Part shown: positions 32,897 through 42,636 of the stretch, one piece after another
Layout: each line of letters starts with the position of its first letter
Numbering within the stretch: the first letter of the stretch is position 1
Source: Streptomyces violaceusniger Tu 4113
GTDB taxonomy: Bacteria; Actinomycetota; Actinomycetes; Streptomycetales; Streptomycetaceae
Length of the DNA: 64,000 bases
NCBI RefSeq assembly: GCF_000147815.2
Contig: NC_015957.1
Coordinates: 3,348,001 to 3,412,000 of the forward strand
Reading direction: 5' to 3'
Notes under the pieces: model-generated
The model's input: the letters and a program-made list of their open reading frames with translations, nothing else
What the model was told of the DNA's origin: nothing
The model's database searches: none
Made by a program: the position numbers and the translations under genes

Positions 32897-34771
32897 CTAG
32901 GCGGGGGCGGTCATGAAGTCCTGTGGCCGCAGGGCTCGTTTGACGATGCGGGTGTCGCCGATCCAGCCGTAGAAGCCCTGGCCGAACTTCTCCTCGAACT
33001 GGGTGCCACCGATCACGAAGGGCTTGCCGAGGGTGGCGATCCCCGTCGACGGCTGGCCGGGGTTGCGGGCGATCTTCGAGCCGTCGACGTACACCACGGT
33101 GTGATGGCCGTCGTTGACGACGGCGACGTGGGTCCACCGGCCCACCGGCAGGGCGTGGCTCCAGGAGGTCGGATCGGCGTCCTGCACCTGCGGGTAGACC
33201 ACGAACTGCAGGAAGCGCTCGGGGGTCACATTGAGGCTGCACGTCGGCTCGTCGGGCGACCAGCCGGTGGTCTTTCCGGCGTCGCCGTTGCGCCCCTCCC
33301 AGCTGAGGATGCCCATCCAGGCGTGGTCATCCTCGAAGGGGTCCGGGAGCTTGATAAACGTCTCGATGGTGTAACCAGCGGTGAACTTCTCGGAGTTCAA
33401 CGGCGCCGTGGCGGAGGTGGTCAGGACCGCGCCGCGGTCGGGGGCCTTGCCGCCGTCGAAGCGCAGGCTGGCATGGGCCGGCTGGTCACCGTGGTGCTCG
33501 CCGGACCACGTCAGGATCTCGGGCTCGCTCTCGTGCAGGCGCGTCACCCGGAGGTCGTTGCCGTGGCCGGACAGGTCGCGGAGCACCGTATCCGTGCCGA
33601 CCGGTCCGTCCGCGCCCGCGCGAGCGGCGGTTCCCGAGGCGTCGAAGCGCCAGTACGCGAGGGTGCCGCGCGGCATGACGGCGGAGGCGGGGCGCGGCTT
33701 GCGCGGTACGACCGGGGCGAAGGAGGAGAAGCGGCGTTCGAAGTCGATGCTCAGGCTGAACCGGTCGACGGGGCCGGTCAGTTCGATGGTCTCCGCCTCC
33801 AGAGGTGTTCTCTTCTCCGGGTCGCGGCTGAGGAACCAGGGCGAGAACGTCTCCACGTCGATCACATCGCGGGCCAGGTCGAAGGCGTAGAGGCGGATCA
33901 TTCCGGCGCCGCCGTAGTACCGGTCCTGGTAGTTGGTGATGTGGATGTGGACGTCGTGGCCCGCGTCGTTGGTCAGGACGGTGCGCCCGGGGGGCCAGTA
34001 GTGTCCGCCCAGGGCGAGGAAGATCTGGTCGTTGCCGCGGACGAGCCCGTCCCACAGCCGCCGGCCGTTGTCCGAGAGCTGTGCGCTGCCCCCGTCATCG
34101 GCCCAGGCCAGGTCGTGGGTGGTGAGGACGGCGGGCAGGGTGGGGTGGGCGTCGAGTACCTTCTGCGCCCATCGCAGCCCGGAGTCGGAGATCCGCCAGT
34201 CGAGCGCGAGGACCAGCCACTCGCGCCCGCCCGCGGGCAGGACGTGGTAGCTGTTGTAGCCGTCGGGCGAGGCGCCGCCGAAGGTGGGCATGGCGGAGAA
34301 CCGCCGCGGACCGAAGGCGTCGAGATAGGCGCTGTCGCCGCGCTGGTCGTCGGTGCTGGAGTCGATGTCGTGGTTGCCGGCCAGGACGCTGTAGGGGACC
34401 TTGCCGTGGAGGGTCCCGAACACCGTGGCGGCCAGCGTGATTTCCTCCCGCGAGCCGTGTTCCGTGACATCACCCAGGTGCGCCATGAAGGCGATGTTGG
34501 CGTCCTCGCGCTGGGACACCAGGTACCGGAAGGTCGCCCGGAGCGGCTCCGGGTCGGAGCTGTCGGCGTCGAAGAGGTACTGCGTATCCGGCAGCACCGC
34601 GAGGCTGAACCGCGGCGACTCGGAGTCGTACCGGTGGCCGTCGGCCTTCGCGGTGGCCGCGTAACCGGGTGTCGTACCCGATGCGATGGCCGCTGTGCCC
34701 GCGGCCGGGATCACGGCGGTGGCCCGCAACAGCGTCCGTCTGCCCAACTGGTTGCGCCCCGCTGCGTCCAT
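32897..34771 (-). CDS. Secreted metallophosphoesterase with LamG-like domain
   Basis: The product of 624 aa has a Tat signal (GRRTLLRATAVIPAAG). The calcineurin-like fold carries VLPDTQYLF (metal-binding Asp), HLGDVTEHG, VLAGNHDID (GNH signature) and THDLAW/GGHYWPP (metal His). The C-terminal third (TLAYWRFDASGTA ... GYTIETFIKLPDP ... WTHVAVVNDGHHTVVYVDG) is a concanavalin/LamG domain, common in secreted surface-binding enzymes. The ATG at 34771 has GGGAG upstream. It probably cleaves a phosphoester outside the cell; the substrate is unknown. Confidence 0.85.
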   Translation of the reverse strand: MDAAGRNQLGRRTLLRATAVIPAAGTAAIASGTTPGYAATAKADGHRYDSESPRFSLAVLPDTQYLFDADSSDPEPLRATFRYLVSQREDANIAFMAHLGDVTEHGSREEITLAATVFGTLHGKVPYSVLAGNHDIDSSTDDQRGDSAYLDAFGPRRFSAMPTFGGASPDGYNSYHVLPAGGREWLVLALDWRISDSGLRWAQKVLDAHPTLPAVLTTHDLAWADDGGSAQLSDNGRRLWDGLVRGNDQIFLALGGHYWPPGRTVLTNDAGHDVHIHITNYQDRYYGGAGMIRLYAFDLARDVIDVETFSPWFLSRDPEKRTPLEAETIELTGPVDRFSLSIDFERRFSSFAPVVPRKPRPASAVMPRGTLAYWRFDASGTAARAGADGPVGTDTVLRDLSGHGNDLRVTRLHESEPEILTWSGEHHGDQPAHASLRFDGGKAPDRGAVLTTSATAPLNSEKFTAGYTIETFIKLPDPFEDDHAWMGILSWEGRNGDAGKTTGWSPDEPTCSLNVTPERFLQFVVYPQVQDADPTSWSHALPVGRWTHVAVVNDGHHTVVYVDGSKIARNPGQPSTGIATLGKPFVIGGTQFEEKFGQGFYGWIGDTRIVKRALRPQDFMTAPA

Positions 34772-34850
34772 TGACACTCCCGCGCATCGTGTGAAGAACC
34801 GGTGACCCCGGACCGCACTGTGGTCAAGGTCCGTGACCACGCAGGGGCGG

Positions 34851-35798
34851 TCAGGTGAACGGCGCCTGATCCGTTGCGGGCGGAACAGCCGTACGGCGGT
34901 GCTGACGTGGCCTGGCGAGCTGACGCACGGCAATGCCGAGGAAGTCCGCCACGAGCGGTCCACGGTCCTCGGCCCTGCTCGCGACCACGACGCGGCACGG
35001 TGCGATTCCTGCGACGGGAATGGTCGTGAGGTCGTGTCGAAGGGGGTGGTGCCCGCTGCCGGACGGCGCGAGGGCGAGGGCCCGGCCACCGGCGATGAGT
35101 TCGAGTTTGTCCACCGCGGACACGACGAGCGGGCCATCGGGTGCCGGGCGTCCGTCCGGGCGTGGGTCCAGACGCCAGAACGCGTCATACGCCGCGTCGG
35201 GGTACCGGACCAGGGCCTCGTCCGCGAAGTCGTCCAGGGTGACCGATGTGCGGCCGGCGAGACGGTGGAAGGCGGGCACCACCAGCACCCGGGGCTCCTC
35301 GTAGAGGACCGCTACGCGCAACTGGCCGGTCGGGAAAGGCTCTCGGGCGAGGACCACGTCGACCCGGTGGTCCAGGAGGGCCGCTTGTACCTGGCCGAAG
35401 TCCAGATGCAGGGTGTGCACCTCGGCGTCGGGACGCCGGTCGCGCAGTGCGCGGGCCGCGGTGGTCACGATGAGGCTGCCCGTGTACCCGATGGTGAATT
35501 CCTCGGGGCCGACGGCGGCGCGGGTCGTCGCCACGGCGTGCCGGGCGGAGTCCAGGAGTGCCTGCGCCTGAGGCAGGAAGATCCGGCCCGCCTCGGTGAG
35601 ATGGCTGCCCTGTTTGGTGCGATGGAGCAGGCGGACGCCCATGCGTTCCTCCAGACGCTGGATCTGCCGGCTCAGCGACGGCTGGGCGAGGTGCAGGGCG
35701 TCGGCCGCGCGGTGGAAGTTGCGGTGCTCGGCGACGACCGTGAAGTACCGCACCAGGCGCAGGTCGAGGTCGGCCGAGGAGGGGGGATCGTCGGGCAC
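34851..35798 (-). CDS. LysR-family transcriptional regulator
   Basis: The product of 315 aa has an N-terminal winged helix (FTVVAEHRNFHRAADALHLAQPSLSRQIQRLE) and a C-terminal effector domain starting at EEFTIGYTGS. GTG at 35798 places the helix-turn-helix at the usual distance from the N-terminus. The in-frame GTG at 35834 would add 12 residues lying in the dyad ATACGGGATCGCTAT, more likely part of the operator. It is divergent from the SDR gene, the common LysR-target arrangement, so it probably controls that gene. Confidence 0.87.
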   Translation of the reverse strand: MPDDPPSSADLDLRLVRYFTVVAEHRNFHRAADALHLAQPSLSRQIQRLEERMGVRLLHRTKQGSHLTEAGRIFLPQAQALLDSARHAVATTRAAVGPEEFTIGYTGSLIVTTAARALRDRRPDAEVHTLHLDFGQVQAALLDHRVDVVLAREPFPTGQLRVAVLYEEPRVLVVPAFHRLAGRTSVTLDDFADEALVRYPDAAYDAFWRLDPRPDGRPAPDGPLVVSAVDKLELIAGGRALALAPSGSGHHPLRHDLTTIPVAGIAPCRVVVASRAEDRGPLVADFLGIAVRQLARPRQHRRTAVPPATDQAPFT

Positions 35799-35945
35799 GC
35801 CATCAGGATACGGGTGATAGCGATCCCGTATCACGTGGTGCGGAACAGGACTTGGACGCGGAGTGCCCGCCGTTCCTAGCGTTCAGGCACAAGCCCGCCC
35901 CGCTCGGCGGCCGGGCTGACTCGACGTCACAAGAGGACTGTCATC

Positions 35946-36857
35946 GTGCGCATTTTCGTCACCGGTGCCACCGGGTACATCGGATCCGCGGTGGTCCGCG
36001 AGCTCCTCGGAGCAGGCCATCAGGTCGTCGGCCTCGCCCGCTCGGACTCGGCCGCCGCGGCGTTGTCGTTGGTCGGCGCGGATGTGCGCCGCGGCGAACT
36101 GGAAGACCTCGACAGCTTGCGGGCCGGCGCCACGGTGACGGACGGGGTCATCTACGCGGCCAACCAGCACATTACGGAGACCACGGATCCGGCCGCTCGC
36201 GCCCGGGTCGAACGGAGCGCCGTCGAGGCGATCGGGGCAGCGCTCGAAGGCTCCGGCAAGCCCTTCGTGGTGACCTCGGGGACCTTGGGCCTGACGTTGG
36301 GGCGCCTGGGCACGGAGGCGGATGTCCCCGATGTGGCGAGGCTGGGGGCGTGGGCCCTGCGGGTGCCGACCGAGCACGCCGTGATCGCGATGGGGGAGCG
36401 CGGTGTGCGCTCGGCCGCGCTACGGCTGGCGCCGCTGGTGCACGGCGAGGGAGACCTGAAGGGTTTCACGCCGACTCTCATCGGCATCGCCCGTGCGAAG
36501 GGCGTGTCCGCCTATGTCGGCGACGGATCGAACCGGTGGCCCGCGGTGCACCGGCTGGACGCGGCGCACCTGTACCGGCTGGCGGTGGAGGCCGCCCCGG
36601 CCGGCTCGCGCCTGCACGCGGTCGGCGATGAGGGGGTGACGTTCCGGGAGATCGCCGAGGCCATCGGCCGTCGGCTGAGGGTGCCGGTGACCGGCGTCGC
36701 GCCCGAGGACGCGGTCGACCACTTCGGTTTTCTCGGCCCCCTGGTGTCGCTCGACAGCCCGACGTCGAGCGCGGGGACGCGGGAACGCCTGGGGTGGCGG
36801 CCGACGCGTCCCGCGCTGATCGCGGACATCAAGGAAGGTCACTATTTCAACGATTGA
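35946..36857 (+). CDS. NAD(P)-dependent SDR-family epimerase/dehydratase
   Basis: The product of 303 aa is an extended SDR with VRIFVTGATGYIGSAVVRELL (GxxGxxG NAD(P)-binding) at the start. The usual YxxxK motif is not obvious: LRVPTEHAVIAMGERGV sits at the expected place near residue 145 with Thr-Glu-His in place of Tyr-x-x-x-Lys. This is seen in atypical SDRs with altered or lost catalysis. GAGGAC precedes the GTG. It is divergent from the LysR gene. Substrate unknown. Confidence 0.85.
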   Translation: MRIFVTGATGYIGSAVVRELLGAGHQVVGLARSDSAAAALSLVGADVRRGELEDLDSLRAGATVTDGVIYAANQHITETTDPAARARVERSAVEAIGAALEGSGKPFVVTSGTLGLTLGRLGTEADVPDVARLGAWALRVPTEHAVIAMGERGVRSAALRLAPLVHGEGDLKGFTPTLIGIARAKGVSAYVGDGSNRWPAVHRLDAAHLYRLAVEAAPAGSRLHAVGDEGVTFREIAEAIGRRLRVPVTGVAPEDAVDHFGFLGPLVSLDSPTSSAGTRERLGWRPTRPALIADIKEGHYFND

Positions 36858-37366
36858 CGGCCCCGCTCCGGCGGAGTCCGTTCAACTTTCAAATTCCGTA
36901 CGCCGTCCGCGATACTCCGTTGGCGGCGCAGCGGGCATGAGTGCCTGTCTCGCCAATTACTACGGATAACCAGTTTGCATATGAGTTCCGATTACTTTCG
37001 GACGGTCCAGTGCCGGGATCCGGGCTCCATCCGCGAAATCAAGCCGACTTTACCTTCGCGAGCAACCTTTGCCTGGGCGCGAACATGTCAATTAGAGGGG
37101 GTACGTCTGTTCGATGAGACCGCCTCATAGCGGCGCAAGCCCCCTCGACGGCCGTTGTTGGCGCGCGATCGCGGGTGTGGCCGACGCCGTGGCCGGGCGC
37201 CGGTGATATCGAGAGTCGATCGCCTCGCCCCTCCGGCTTTTACATTGCTTTAACCGGGCTATATTCGGACTTTATTCACCTGAGTTGCGTTCGATTGCTA
37301 GGGAATTCCACGTTTCTATGCCTGGCATGCTGGTCGTGAAAAGTCACTCCAGGGAAAGGTCTGAAG
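36858..37366. other. Non-coding stretch with AT-richer islands upstream of the PRMT-like gene
   Basis: No gene is seen in about 500 bases. Composition drops to about half GC in parts (37230-37320 holds TTGCTTTAACCG and GCTATATTCGG), unlike the surrounding DNA, so a promoter and possibly old foreign DNA are plausible. I could not pair a -35 with a -10 at proper spacing. AGGGAAAGG just before 37367 is the ribosome site of the next gene. Confidence 0.45.
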
Positions 37367-38488
37367 ATGCCGCGTTCCTTCCTCGCAGAGTTAGCCGCAC
37401 CGGGGTGCAAGGTGCCGGTGCGGGCGTGCGAATTGGAGTCGAGTCCGGTGTGGCTGTTCGCTTCGATCGGCGAGTATCCGGTGTACGACGAGGTCGCCTA
37501 CGACGCGATGATCAAGGACGAGCGTCGGATGGGCGCGTACCACGACGCCGTCCGGCGCTACGCACCCGGCCGGACGGTGCTCGACATCGGCACGGGGCAG
37601 GACGCGGTGTGGGCGCTGGCCGCCGCCCGCGCCGGAGCGCGACACGTATGGGCCGTGGAGGTCATCCCGGAGTCCGCGCGGATCGCCCGGGAGAACATCA
37701 AGAAGGCCGGTTTCGCCGACCGGATCACGGTGGTGGAGGGGCTGTCCACCGAGATCGAGCTGCCCGAGCCCGTCGATATGTGCGTCTCCGAGATCATCGG
37801 CACGCTCGCCGGCTCGGAAGGGGCGGGGTCCGTCCTGCGGGACGCGCGGGAGCGCCTGGTGAAGCCCGGTGGGGTGCTCATCCCGCACCGCGGCGCCACC
37901 GCCGCCGTCGCCCTGGACCTGGAGAGCGCGACGCTCGGCGAACCGCCCGCCTTTCCAACCTTCGTCCTCCGTTACGTGGAGGAGGTGTTCGCCTCGGTGG
38001 GCCGCCCCTTCGACCTGCGGGTGGTCATCGAGGGGGTGCAGGACGACCCGAAGGTGCGGGAGCGGTCGTACATGTCCGGGGCCGCCGAAGTGGAGCCGCT
38101 GGAGTTCAACGGCAAGCTGCGGCCGGAGGGCGTCGACGGCGCCGAGCTGACGTTCACCCGGGAGGGCCGCTTCTCCGGGCTCGCGCTCGGCATGCGTCTG
38201 TGGGTGGCCGAGGACGACGAACCGATCGACTCACTGGTCCAGCCGAGCAGTTGGACCCCGGTCTACGCACCGCTGTCGGAGGAGGGCCTGCCGGTGCGGC
38301 CGGGCGACCGGTTCGAGTTCGAGTTCACCACGACGATGAGCGACGACGGCGTACACCCCGACTACGCGCTCGTCGGCCGGCTTCACCGGGCCAGTGGCCC
38401 GGCGGTGCCCCTGAGCTGGAGCTCCACGCACCACGGGGACGGTTTCCGCGAGACGCCCTTCTATCGCTCGCTGTTCCCCGCCCCCTGA
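37367..38488 (+). CDS. Protein arginine methyltransferase-like SAM methyltransferase
   Basis: The product of 373 aa follows the PRMT layout. YDAMIKDERRMGAYHDAV is the N-terminal helix before motif I. TVLDIGTGQDAVWALAAARAG near 70 (motif I), VWAVEVIPES (post-I) and MCVSEIIGT near 139 (the double-Glu loop equivalent, here with one Glu) follow, then a C-terminal beta-barrel-like half (LRVVIEG to WSSTHHGDGF). Arginine methyltransferases of this architecture are typical of eukaryotes and scattered in actinomycetes, where some modify metabolites. The substrate is not predictable. It stands alone, without an obvious operon. Confidence 0.75.
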   Translation: MPRSFLAELAAPGCKVPVRACELESSPVWLFASIGEYPVYDEVAYDAMIKDERRMGAYHDAVRRYAPGRTVLDIGTGQDAVWALAAARAGARHVWAVEVIPESARIARENIKKAGFADRITVVEGLSTEIELPEPVDMCVSEIIGTLAGSEGAGSVLRDARERLVKPGGVLIPHRGATAAVALDLESATLGEPPAFPTFVLRYVEEVFASVGRPFDLRVVIEGVQDDPKVRERSYMSGAAEVEPLEFNGKLRPEGVDGAELTFTREGRFSGLALGMRLWVAEDDEPIDSLVQPSSWTPVYAPLSEEGLPVRPGDRFEFEFTTTMSDDGVHPDYALVGRLHRASGPAVPLSWSSTHHGDGFRETPFYRSLFPAP

Positions 38489-38501
38489 CACCACACCGTC
38501 G

Positions 38502-39302
38502 TCAGCGGTCCGCCGCCCCGGCGGATGCGACGGCGTCCAGCACCAGCCTGGCGAACTCCTCCGGCCGCTGTTCGGGGAACGGCACACCTGCCCCGGGCAC
38601 GATGTGCCCCGTGGCGGACAGGGCGTTCACCATGGGCTCGAAGCTGGGCATCGACGGATCGTCGTCCTGTCCACAGATGACCGTGGCCGGGGCGGTGATC
38701 CGCGGCAGCCGCTCGTCCATCGCGAACAGCCGAACGGCGATGTGGCCGTCCTCCGCCCGGTCCAGCACCCGCACGGCGTCGGCCATGAACCGGTTGAGCG
38801 CGGCCTCCTGCCCCGGCTTGTAGAAGTGCCTCCGACGGTTCCACAGTTCCATGAGGTGGGAGCCGTCCGGTTTCGGCTGCACCCAGTCGACCGGGCGCTT
38901 CCACGCCGCTCGGGCGCGCTTCTCCGGGGTGATGAACGGGGTCGCGGAGAGCACCAGGCTCCGCACCCGGGAGCCCAGGCGCGCCGCCACCTCCACCGCG
39001 ATCACTCCGCCGGTGTGGTGGCCGACCAGATGGAACGACTCCAGCCCCAGCCCGGCCACCAGGTCCTCGACCCCGTCGGCGAACATCTCGATGCTCTGAT
39101 CGTCCGCGGGTTTCGCCGAGGCCCCGTAGCCGACGGTGTCCATCGCGATCGCTCGGTGAGTGGCGCCGACCAGCGGAAGCACATCGCGGTACTCGGTCCA
39201 TGAGCGCGGGGTCTGGTGGAGCAGCAGCACCGGCTCGCCCTCGCCGCACTCGACGTAGTGCAGCTGGCCGAAGCGGCTGGAGGCGTAGTGGGCGGTCAGC
39301 AT
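38502..39302 (-). CDS. Alpha/beta hydrolase with His at the nucleophile position
   Basis: The product of 266 aa has the fold features VLLLHQTPRSW (oxyanion loop), AMDTVGYGASAKP, and a nucleophile elbow VGHHTGG where the usual Ser is His96. A late acid Asp (CGQDDDP) follows. The usual final His is not obvious, though GHIVPGAGVPFPEQRPEEFA lies at its position. The ATG at 39302 has GGGAGA upstream. It is divergent from mhpDFE and lies beside the CGTACTTTGTACG operator, so it probably acts in the same pathway, where a C-C bond or ester hydrolase would be expected. The His suggests an altered mechanism or a non-hydrolytic role. Confidence 0.78.
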   Translation of the reverse strand: MLTAHYASSRFGQLHYVECGEGEPVLLLHQTPRSWTEYRDVLPLVGATHRAIAMDTVGYGASAKPADDQSIEMFADGVEDLVAGLGLESFHLVGHHTGGVIAVEVAARLGSRVRSLVLSATPFITPEKRARAAWKRPVDWVQPKPDGSHLMELWNRRRHFYKPGQEAALNRFMADAVRVLDRAEDGHIAVRLFAMDERLPRITAPATVICGQDDDPSMPSFEPMVNALSATGHIVPGAGVPFPEQRPEEFARLVLDAVASAGAADR

Positions 39303-39347
39303 ATGCACTCTCCCGATGTGGCGGGTTGGCGAGCCCGCGGTCCTGGT

Positions 39348-39360
39348 CGTACTTTGTACG
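39348..39360. promoter_or_regulatory. GTAC palindromic operator 1 (divergent hydrolase/mhpDFE promoter)
   Basis: CGTAC-TTT-GTACG is a perfect dyad in the 311-base gap between the hydrolase gene and mhpD. The same GTAC-N3-GTAC pattern recurs at three other sites in this regulon (43438, 44951, 44963). Confidence 0.7.
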
Positions 39361-39613
39361 GAACCGCTTGGGTGGCGTCAAGAGCGGTGCGGCTAGAGCG
39401 GGCCCCTCGTCCGGAGAGTTCCGTGAGGCGGTACGCCCCTCCGGCCGGATGCGGCTACGGCAGGTCAGCGCAGCCTCGTCCGACATCCCAGTACCCGCCG
39501 CGTTCCGCGTAACGGAACAAAAGTTGGCTCGTGGCGTCCCACGCGTCTATACCGGAGGCCACATGGGGAGCGCCGGGGGCCCGGCACCCACGTTCCACCT
39601 CAGGAGGTAGCCC

Positions 39614-40447
39614 GTGCCGAATGTGCCCGACCGCGTCCCGACGGACGCCTTCCCCGGGGCCGTGGTCAAGGCCGCCGACGCACTGGCGGAGGCCGCCCGC
39701 GGCGGGACCGCCTGCCCGCCGGTGCGCACGCTCTTGGACGACGGCGACATCGAGGCCGCCTACGCGGTGCAGCGGCTGAACCTGCAACGCGAGCAGGCCA
39801 CCGGCCGCCGCATCGTCGGCCGGAAGATCGGTTTGACGTCGCTCGCCGTGCAGCGCCAACTCGGCGTGGACCAGCCGGACTTCGGCGCCCTGTTCGCGGA
39901 CATGGCCGTGCCGGAGGGCGGTGAGGTGGCCGCCGGGCGGCTGCTCCAGCCCAAGGTGGAGGCCGAGGTGGCGCTCGTGCTCGGCAGCGACCTGCCGCAC
40001 GCCCGGTGCACCGTCGTCGACCTGCTGCGCGCCACCGAGTTCGCACTCCCCGCGCTGGAGATCGTCGACAGCCGGGTGCGGGACTGGGACATCTCCATCG
40101 TCGACACCGTCGCCGACAACGCCTCCTGCGGGATGTACGTCCTCGGCGCCTTCCCGGTGCCGCTGACCGGGGTCAACCTACGCTCCGTACAGATGAGCAT
40201 GACCCGCAACGGCGAGATGGTCTCCGAGGGGACCGGCGCCGACTGCCTCGGCGGCCCCCTCAACGCGGCCGTCTGGCTGGCCTCGGCCCTCGCCGAGCGG
40301 GGCGACCCGCTGCGGGCGGGCGACCTCGTCCTGACCGGGGCCCTGGGACCGATGGTCCCGGCGGCCCCGGGCGATGTGTTCCAAGCCCGTATCTCGAACC
40401 TGGGCGCCGTAGGAGTCGGGTTCGCCGCGGAAGGAGACAACCGGTGA
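39614..40447 (+). CDS. mhpD: 2-oxopent-4-enoate hydratase
   Basis: The product of 277 aa would hydrate 2-oxopent-4-enoate to 4-hydroxy-2-oxovalerate, a step of meta-cleavage pathways. [34 protein letters not shown] (metal-ligand Glu pair) and [16 protein letters not shown] (metal Asp) are typical of the MhpD/fumarylacetoacetate-hydrolase-like fold. AGGAGG precedes the GTG. It begins a three-gene translationally coupled operon. Confidence 0.93.
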   Translation: MPNVPDRVPTDAFPGAVVKAADALAEAARGGTACPPVRTLLDDGDIEAAYAVQRLNLQREQATGRRIVGRKIGLTSLAVQRQLGVDQPDFGALFADMAVPEGGEVAAGRLLQPKVEAEVALVLGSDLPHARCTVVDLLRATEFALPALEIVDSRVRDWDISIVDTVADNASCGMYVLGAFPVPLTGVNLRSVQMSMTRNGEMVSEGTGADCLGGPLNAAVWLASALAERGDPLRAGDLVLTGALGPMVPAAPGDVFQARISNLGAVGVGFAAEGDNR

Positions 40448-41409
40448 GCAGCGAGACGAACACCCGCACCAAGGTGGCGATCATCGGGTCCGGCAACATC
40501 GGCACCGACCTCCTGATCAAGGTGCTGCGGCTCTCCGGCACCCTGGAGATCGCCGCGATGGCCGGCATCGACCCCGACTCCGACGGGCTGGCCCGCGCCC
40601 GCCGGCTGAAGGTGGCCACCACCCACGAGGGCGTGGACGGGCTGGTGAAGCTGGACGAGTTCGCGGACGTGGACATCGTCTTCGACGCGACCTCCGCCGG
40701 TGCCCACAAGCGCCACGAGGAGGTGCTGCGCCCCCTCGGCCGCACCCTCGTCGACCTCACCCCGGCGGCCATCGGCCCCTATGTGGTGCCCCCGGTCAAC
40801 GGCGACGCCCACCTCGGCGCGCCGAACGTCAACATGGTCACCTGCGGCGGCCAGGCCACGATCCCGATCGTGGCCGCGGTGGGCGCGGTCACCCCCGTCC
40901 ACTACGGGGAGATCGTCGCGTCCATCTCCTCCCGCTCCGCGGGCCCCGGCACCCGGGCGAACATCGACGAGTTCACCGAGACCACCGCCTCCGCCATCGA
41001 GCGTGTCGGTGGCGCCGCCCGCGGCAAGGCCATCATCATCCTCAACCCGGCCGAGCCGCCGCTGATCATGCGGGACACCGTGCACTGCCTGGTCTCCGGC
41101 TGCGACACCGAGGAGGTCACCGCCTCCGTCGAGGAGATGGTCGGCCGGGTCCAGGCGTATGTGCCCGGATACCGCCTCAAGCAGAAGGTGCAGTTCGACC
41201 AGGTGAGCGCCGAGGCCCCGCTGCGCTCGCTGCTGCCCGCCGAGGCCGCGCGCGCCGACGCGGTGAAGGTCTCGGTCTTCCTCGAGGTCGAGGGCGCCGC
41301 CCACTACCTCCCGGCCTACGCCGGAAACCTCGACATCATGACCTCGGCCGCGCTGCGCACCGCGGAGCGCCTGGCCGCCCACCGCTCCGGCGAGGAGGCC
41401 GCACGATGA
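40444..41409 (+). CDS. mhpF: Acetaldehyde dehydrogenase (acetylating)
   Basis: The product of 321 aa would oxidise acetaldehyde to acetyl-CoA with NAD+ and Co[19 protein letters not shown] is the Rossmann motif, and [12 protein letters not shown] holds the catalytic Cys. Acetaldehyde is passed from the aldolase through a channel in the MhpE/MhpF complex. The GTG at 40444 overlaps the mhpD stop and the ATG of mhpE overlaps its stop. Confidence 0.94.
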   Translation: MSSETNTRTKVAIIGSGNIGTDLLIKVLRLSGTLEIAAMAGIDPDSDGLARARRLKVATTHEGVDGLVKLDEFADVDIVFDATSAGAHKRHEEVLRPLGRTLVDLTPAAIGPYVVPPVNGDAHLGAPNVNMVTCGGQATIPIVAAVGAVTPVHYGEIVASISSRSAGPGTRANIDEFTETTASAIERVGGAARGKAIIILNPAEPPLIMRDTVHCLVSGCDTEEVTASVEEMVGRVQAYVPGYRLKQKVQFDQVSAEAPLRSLLPAEAARADAVKVSVFLEVEGAAHYLPAYAGNLDIMTSAALRTAERLAAHRSGEEAAR

Positions 41410-42470
41410 CCACGACCGACGCCGGCACAACCGCCCCCACCCCGTCGGGCCCGCCCGCCCTGTACATCCAGGACGTGACCCTGCGGGACGGCATGCACGC
41501 CGTCCGCCACCGCTACACCGTCGAGCAGGCGAGCACCATCGCCGCCGCCCTGGACGCCGCCGGGGTGGCCGCGATCGAGATCGCCCACGGGGACGGCCTG
41601 TCCGGCTCCAGCGTCACCTACGGCATCGGCGCCCACACCGACTGGGAATGGATCGAGGCCGTGGTCGGGGCCACCGGCAAGGCGATTCCCACCACGCTGC
41701 TGCTGCCGGGCATCGGCACCCTGCACGACCTGAAGCGGGCCCACGCCCTCGGCATCCGCTCCGTGCGCGTCGCCACCCACTGCACCGAGGCCGACATCTC
41801 CGCCCAGCACATCTGCGCCGCCCGCGAGATGGGCATGGACGTCGCCGGGTTCCTGATGATGTCGCATATGGCCGAACCGGCCGAACTCGCCCGCCAGGCC
41901 AAGCTGATGGAGTCCTACGGCGCCCATTGCGTCTACGTCACCGACTCCGGCGGCCGGCTGACCATGGACGGTGTCCGCGACCGCTTCCGCGCCTACCGCG
42001 AGGTGCTCGACCCGGACACCGAACTCGGCATCCACGCCCACCACAACCTCGCCCTCGGCGTGGCCAACACCGTGGTCGCCGTCGAGAACGGCGTCACGCG
42101 CGTGGACGCCTCCCTCGCGGGCCAGGGCGCGGGGGCGGGCAACTGCCCGCTGGAGGCGTTCATCGCCGTCGCCGACCTGATGGGCTGGAAGCACGGCTGC
42201 GATCTGTTCCCCCTCATGGACGCCGCCGACGACGTCGTCCGGCCCCTGCAGGACCGCGAGGTCCGCGTCGACCGGGAGACCCTCACCCTCGGCTACGCGG
42301 GCGTGTACTCCAGCTTCCTGCGCCACGCGGAGGCCGCCGCGGTCCGCCACGGTCTGGACACCCGCGCGATCCTCGTCGAGGTCGGCCGCCGCAAGATGGT
42401 CGGCGGCCAGGAGGACATGATCACGGACATCGCCCTCGACCTCGCCGCCCGCGCGAACACCGCCTCCTGA
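41406..42470 (+). CDS. mhpE: 4-hydroxy-2-oxovalerate aldolase
   Basis: The product of 354 aa is the HMGL-like DmpG/MhpE metal-dependent aldolase that splits 4-hydroxy-2-oxovalerate into pyruvate and acetaldehyde. [14 protein letters not shown] (metal Asp region) lies near the N-terminus, [16 protein letters not shown] (metal His pair) near residue 207, and [11 protein letters not shown] follows. With mhpF it completes conversion of the hydratase product to pyruvate and acetyl-CoA. No ring-cleaving dioxygenase is in the window. Confidence 0.94.
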   Translation: MTTTDAGTTAPTPSGPPALYIQDVTLRDGMHAVRHRYTVEQASTIAAALDAAGVAAIEIAHGDGLSGSSVTYGIGAHTDWEWIEAVVGATGKAIPTTLLLPGIGTLHDLKRAHALGIRSVRVATHCTEADISAQHICAAREMGMDVAGFLMMSHMAEPAELARQAKLMESYGAHCVYVTDSGGRLTMDGVRDRFRAYREVLDPDTELGIHAHHNLALGVANTVVAVENGVTRVDASLAGQGAGAGNCPLEAFIAVADLMGWKHGCDLFPLMDAADDVVRPLQDREVRVDRETLTLGYAGVYSSFLRHAEAAAVRHGLDTRAILVEVGRRKMVGGQEDMITDIALDLAARANTAS

Positions 42471-42566
42471 CCGCCCGATCGGCTCCGGCCACCTCTTCTC
42501 GTCCGCGCCTCACCGTCCGCCTGACCGGCGGTTCGCCCGAGGGGGAAAAAATGCCCGAGGGCGGCT

Positions 42567-42582
42567 GTACGGTATGCGGTAC
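42567..42582. promoter_or_regulatory. Loose GTAC element upstream of the TetR gene
   Basis: GTACGGTATGCGGTAC has the same GTAC arms but an 8-base centre instead of 3, about 55 bases before the TetR start. It might be a weak autoregulatory site. It is less convincing than the other four. Confidence 0.35.
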
Positions 42583-42636
42583 GACGGCGCCGGGTGCGTC
42601 GCCGGTTTCCGGTGGTGCGAGAAGAGGAGAGTCCAG

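Noticed and set aside
37245..37265. TTGCTT and TATATT as a sigma-70 promoter for the PRMT-like gene
   Set aside because: Only nine bases separate the boxes, too short for a normal promoter.
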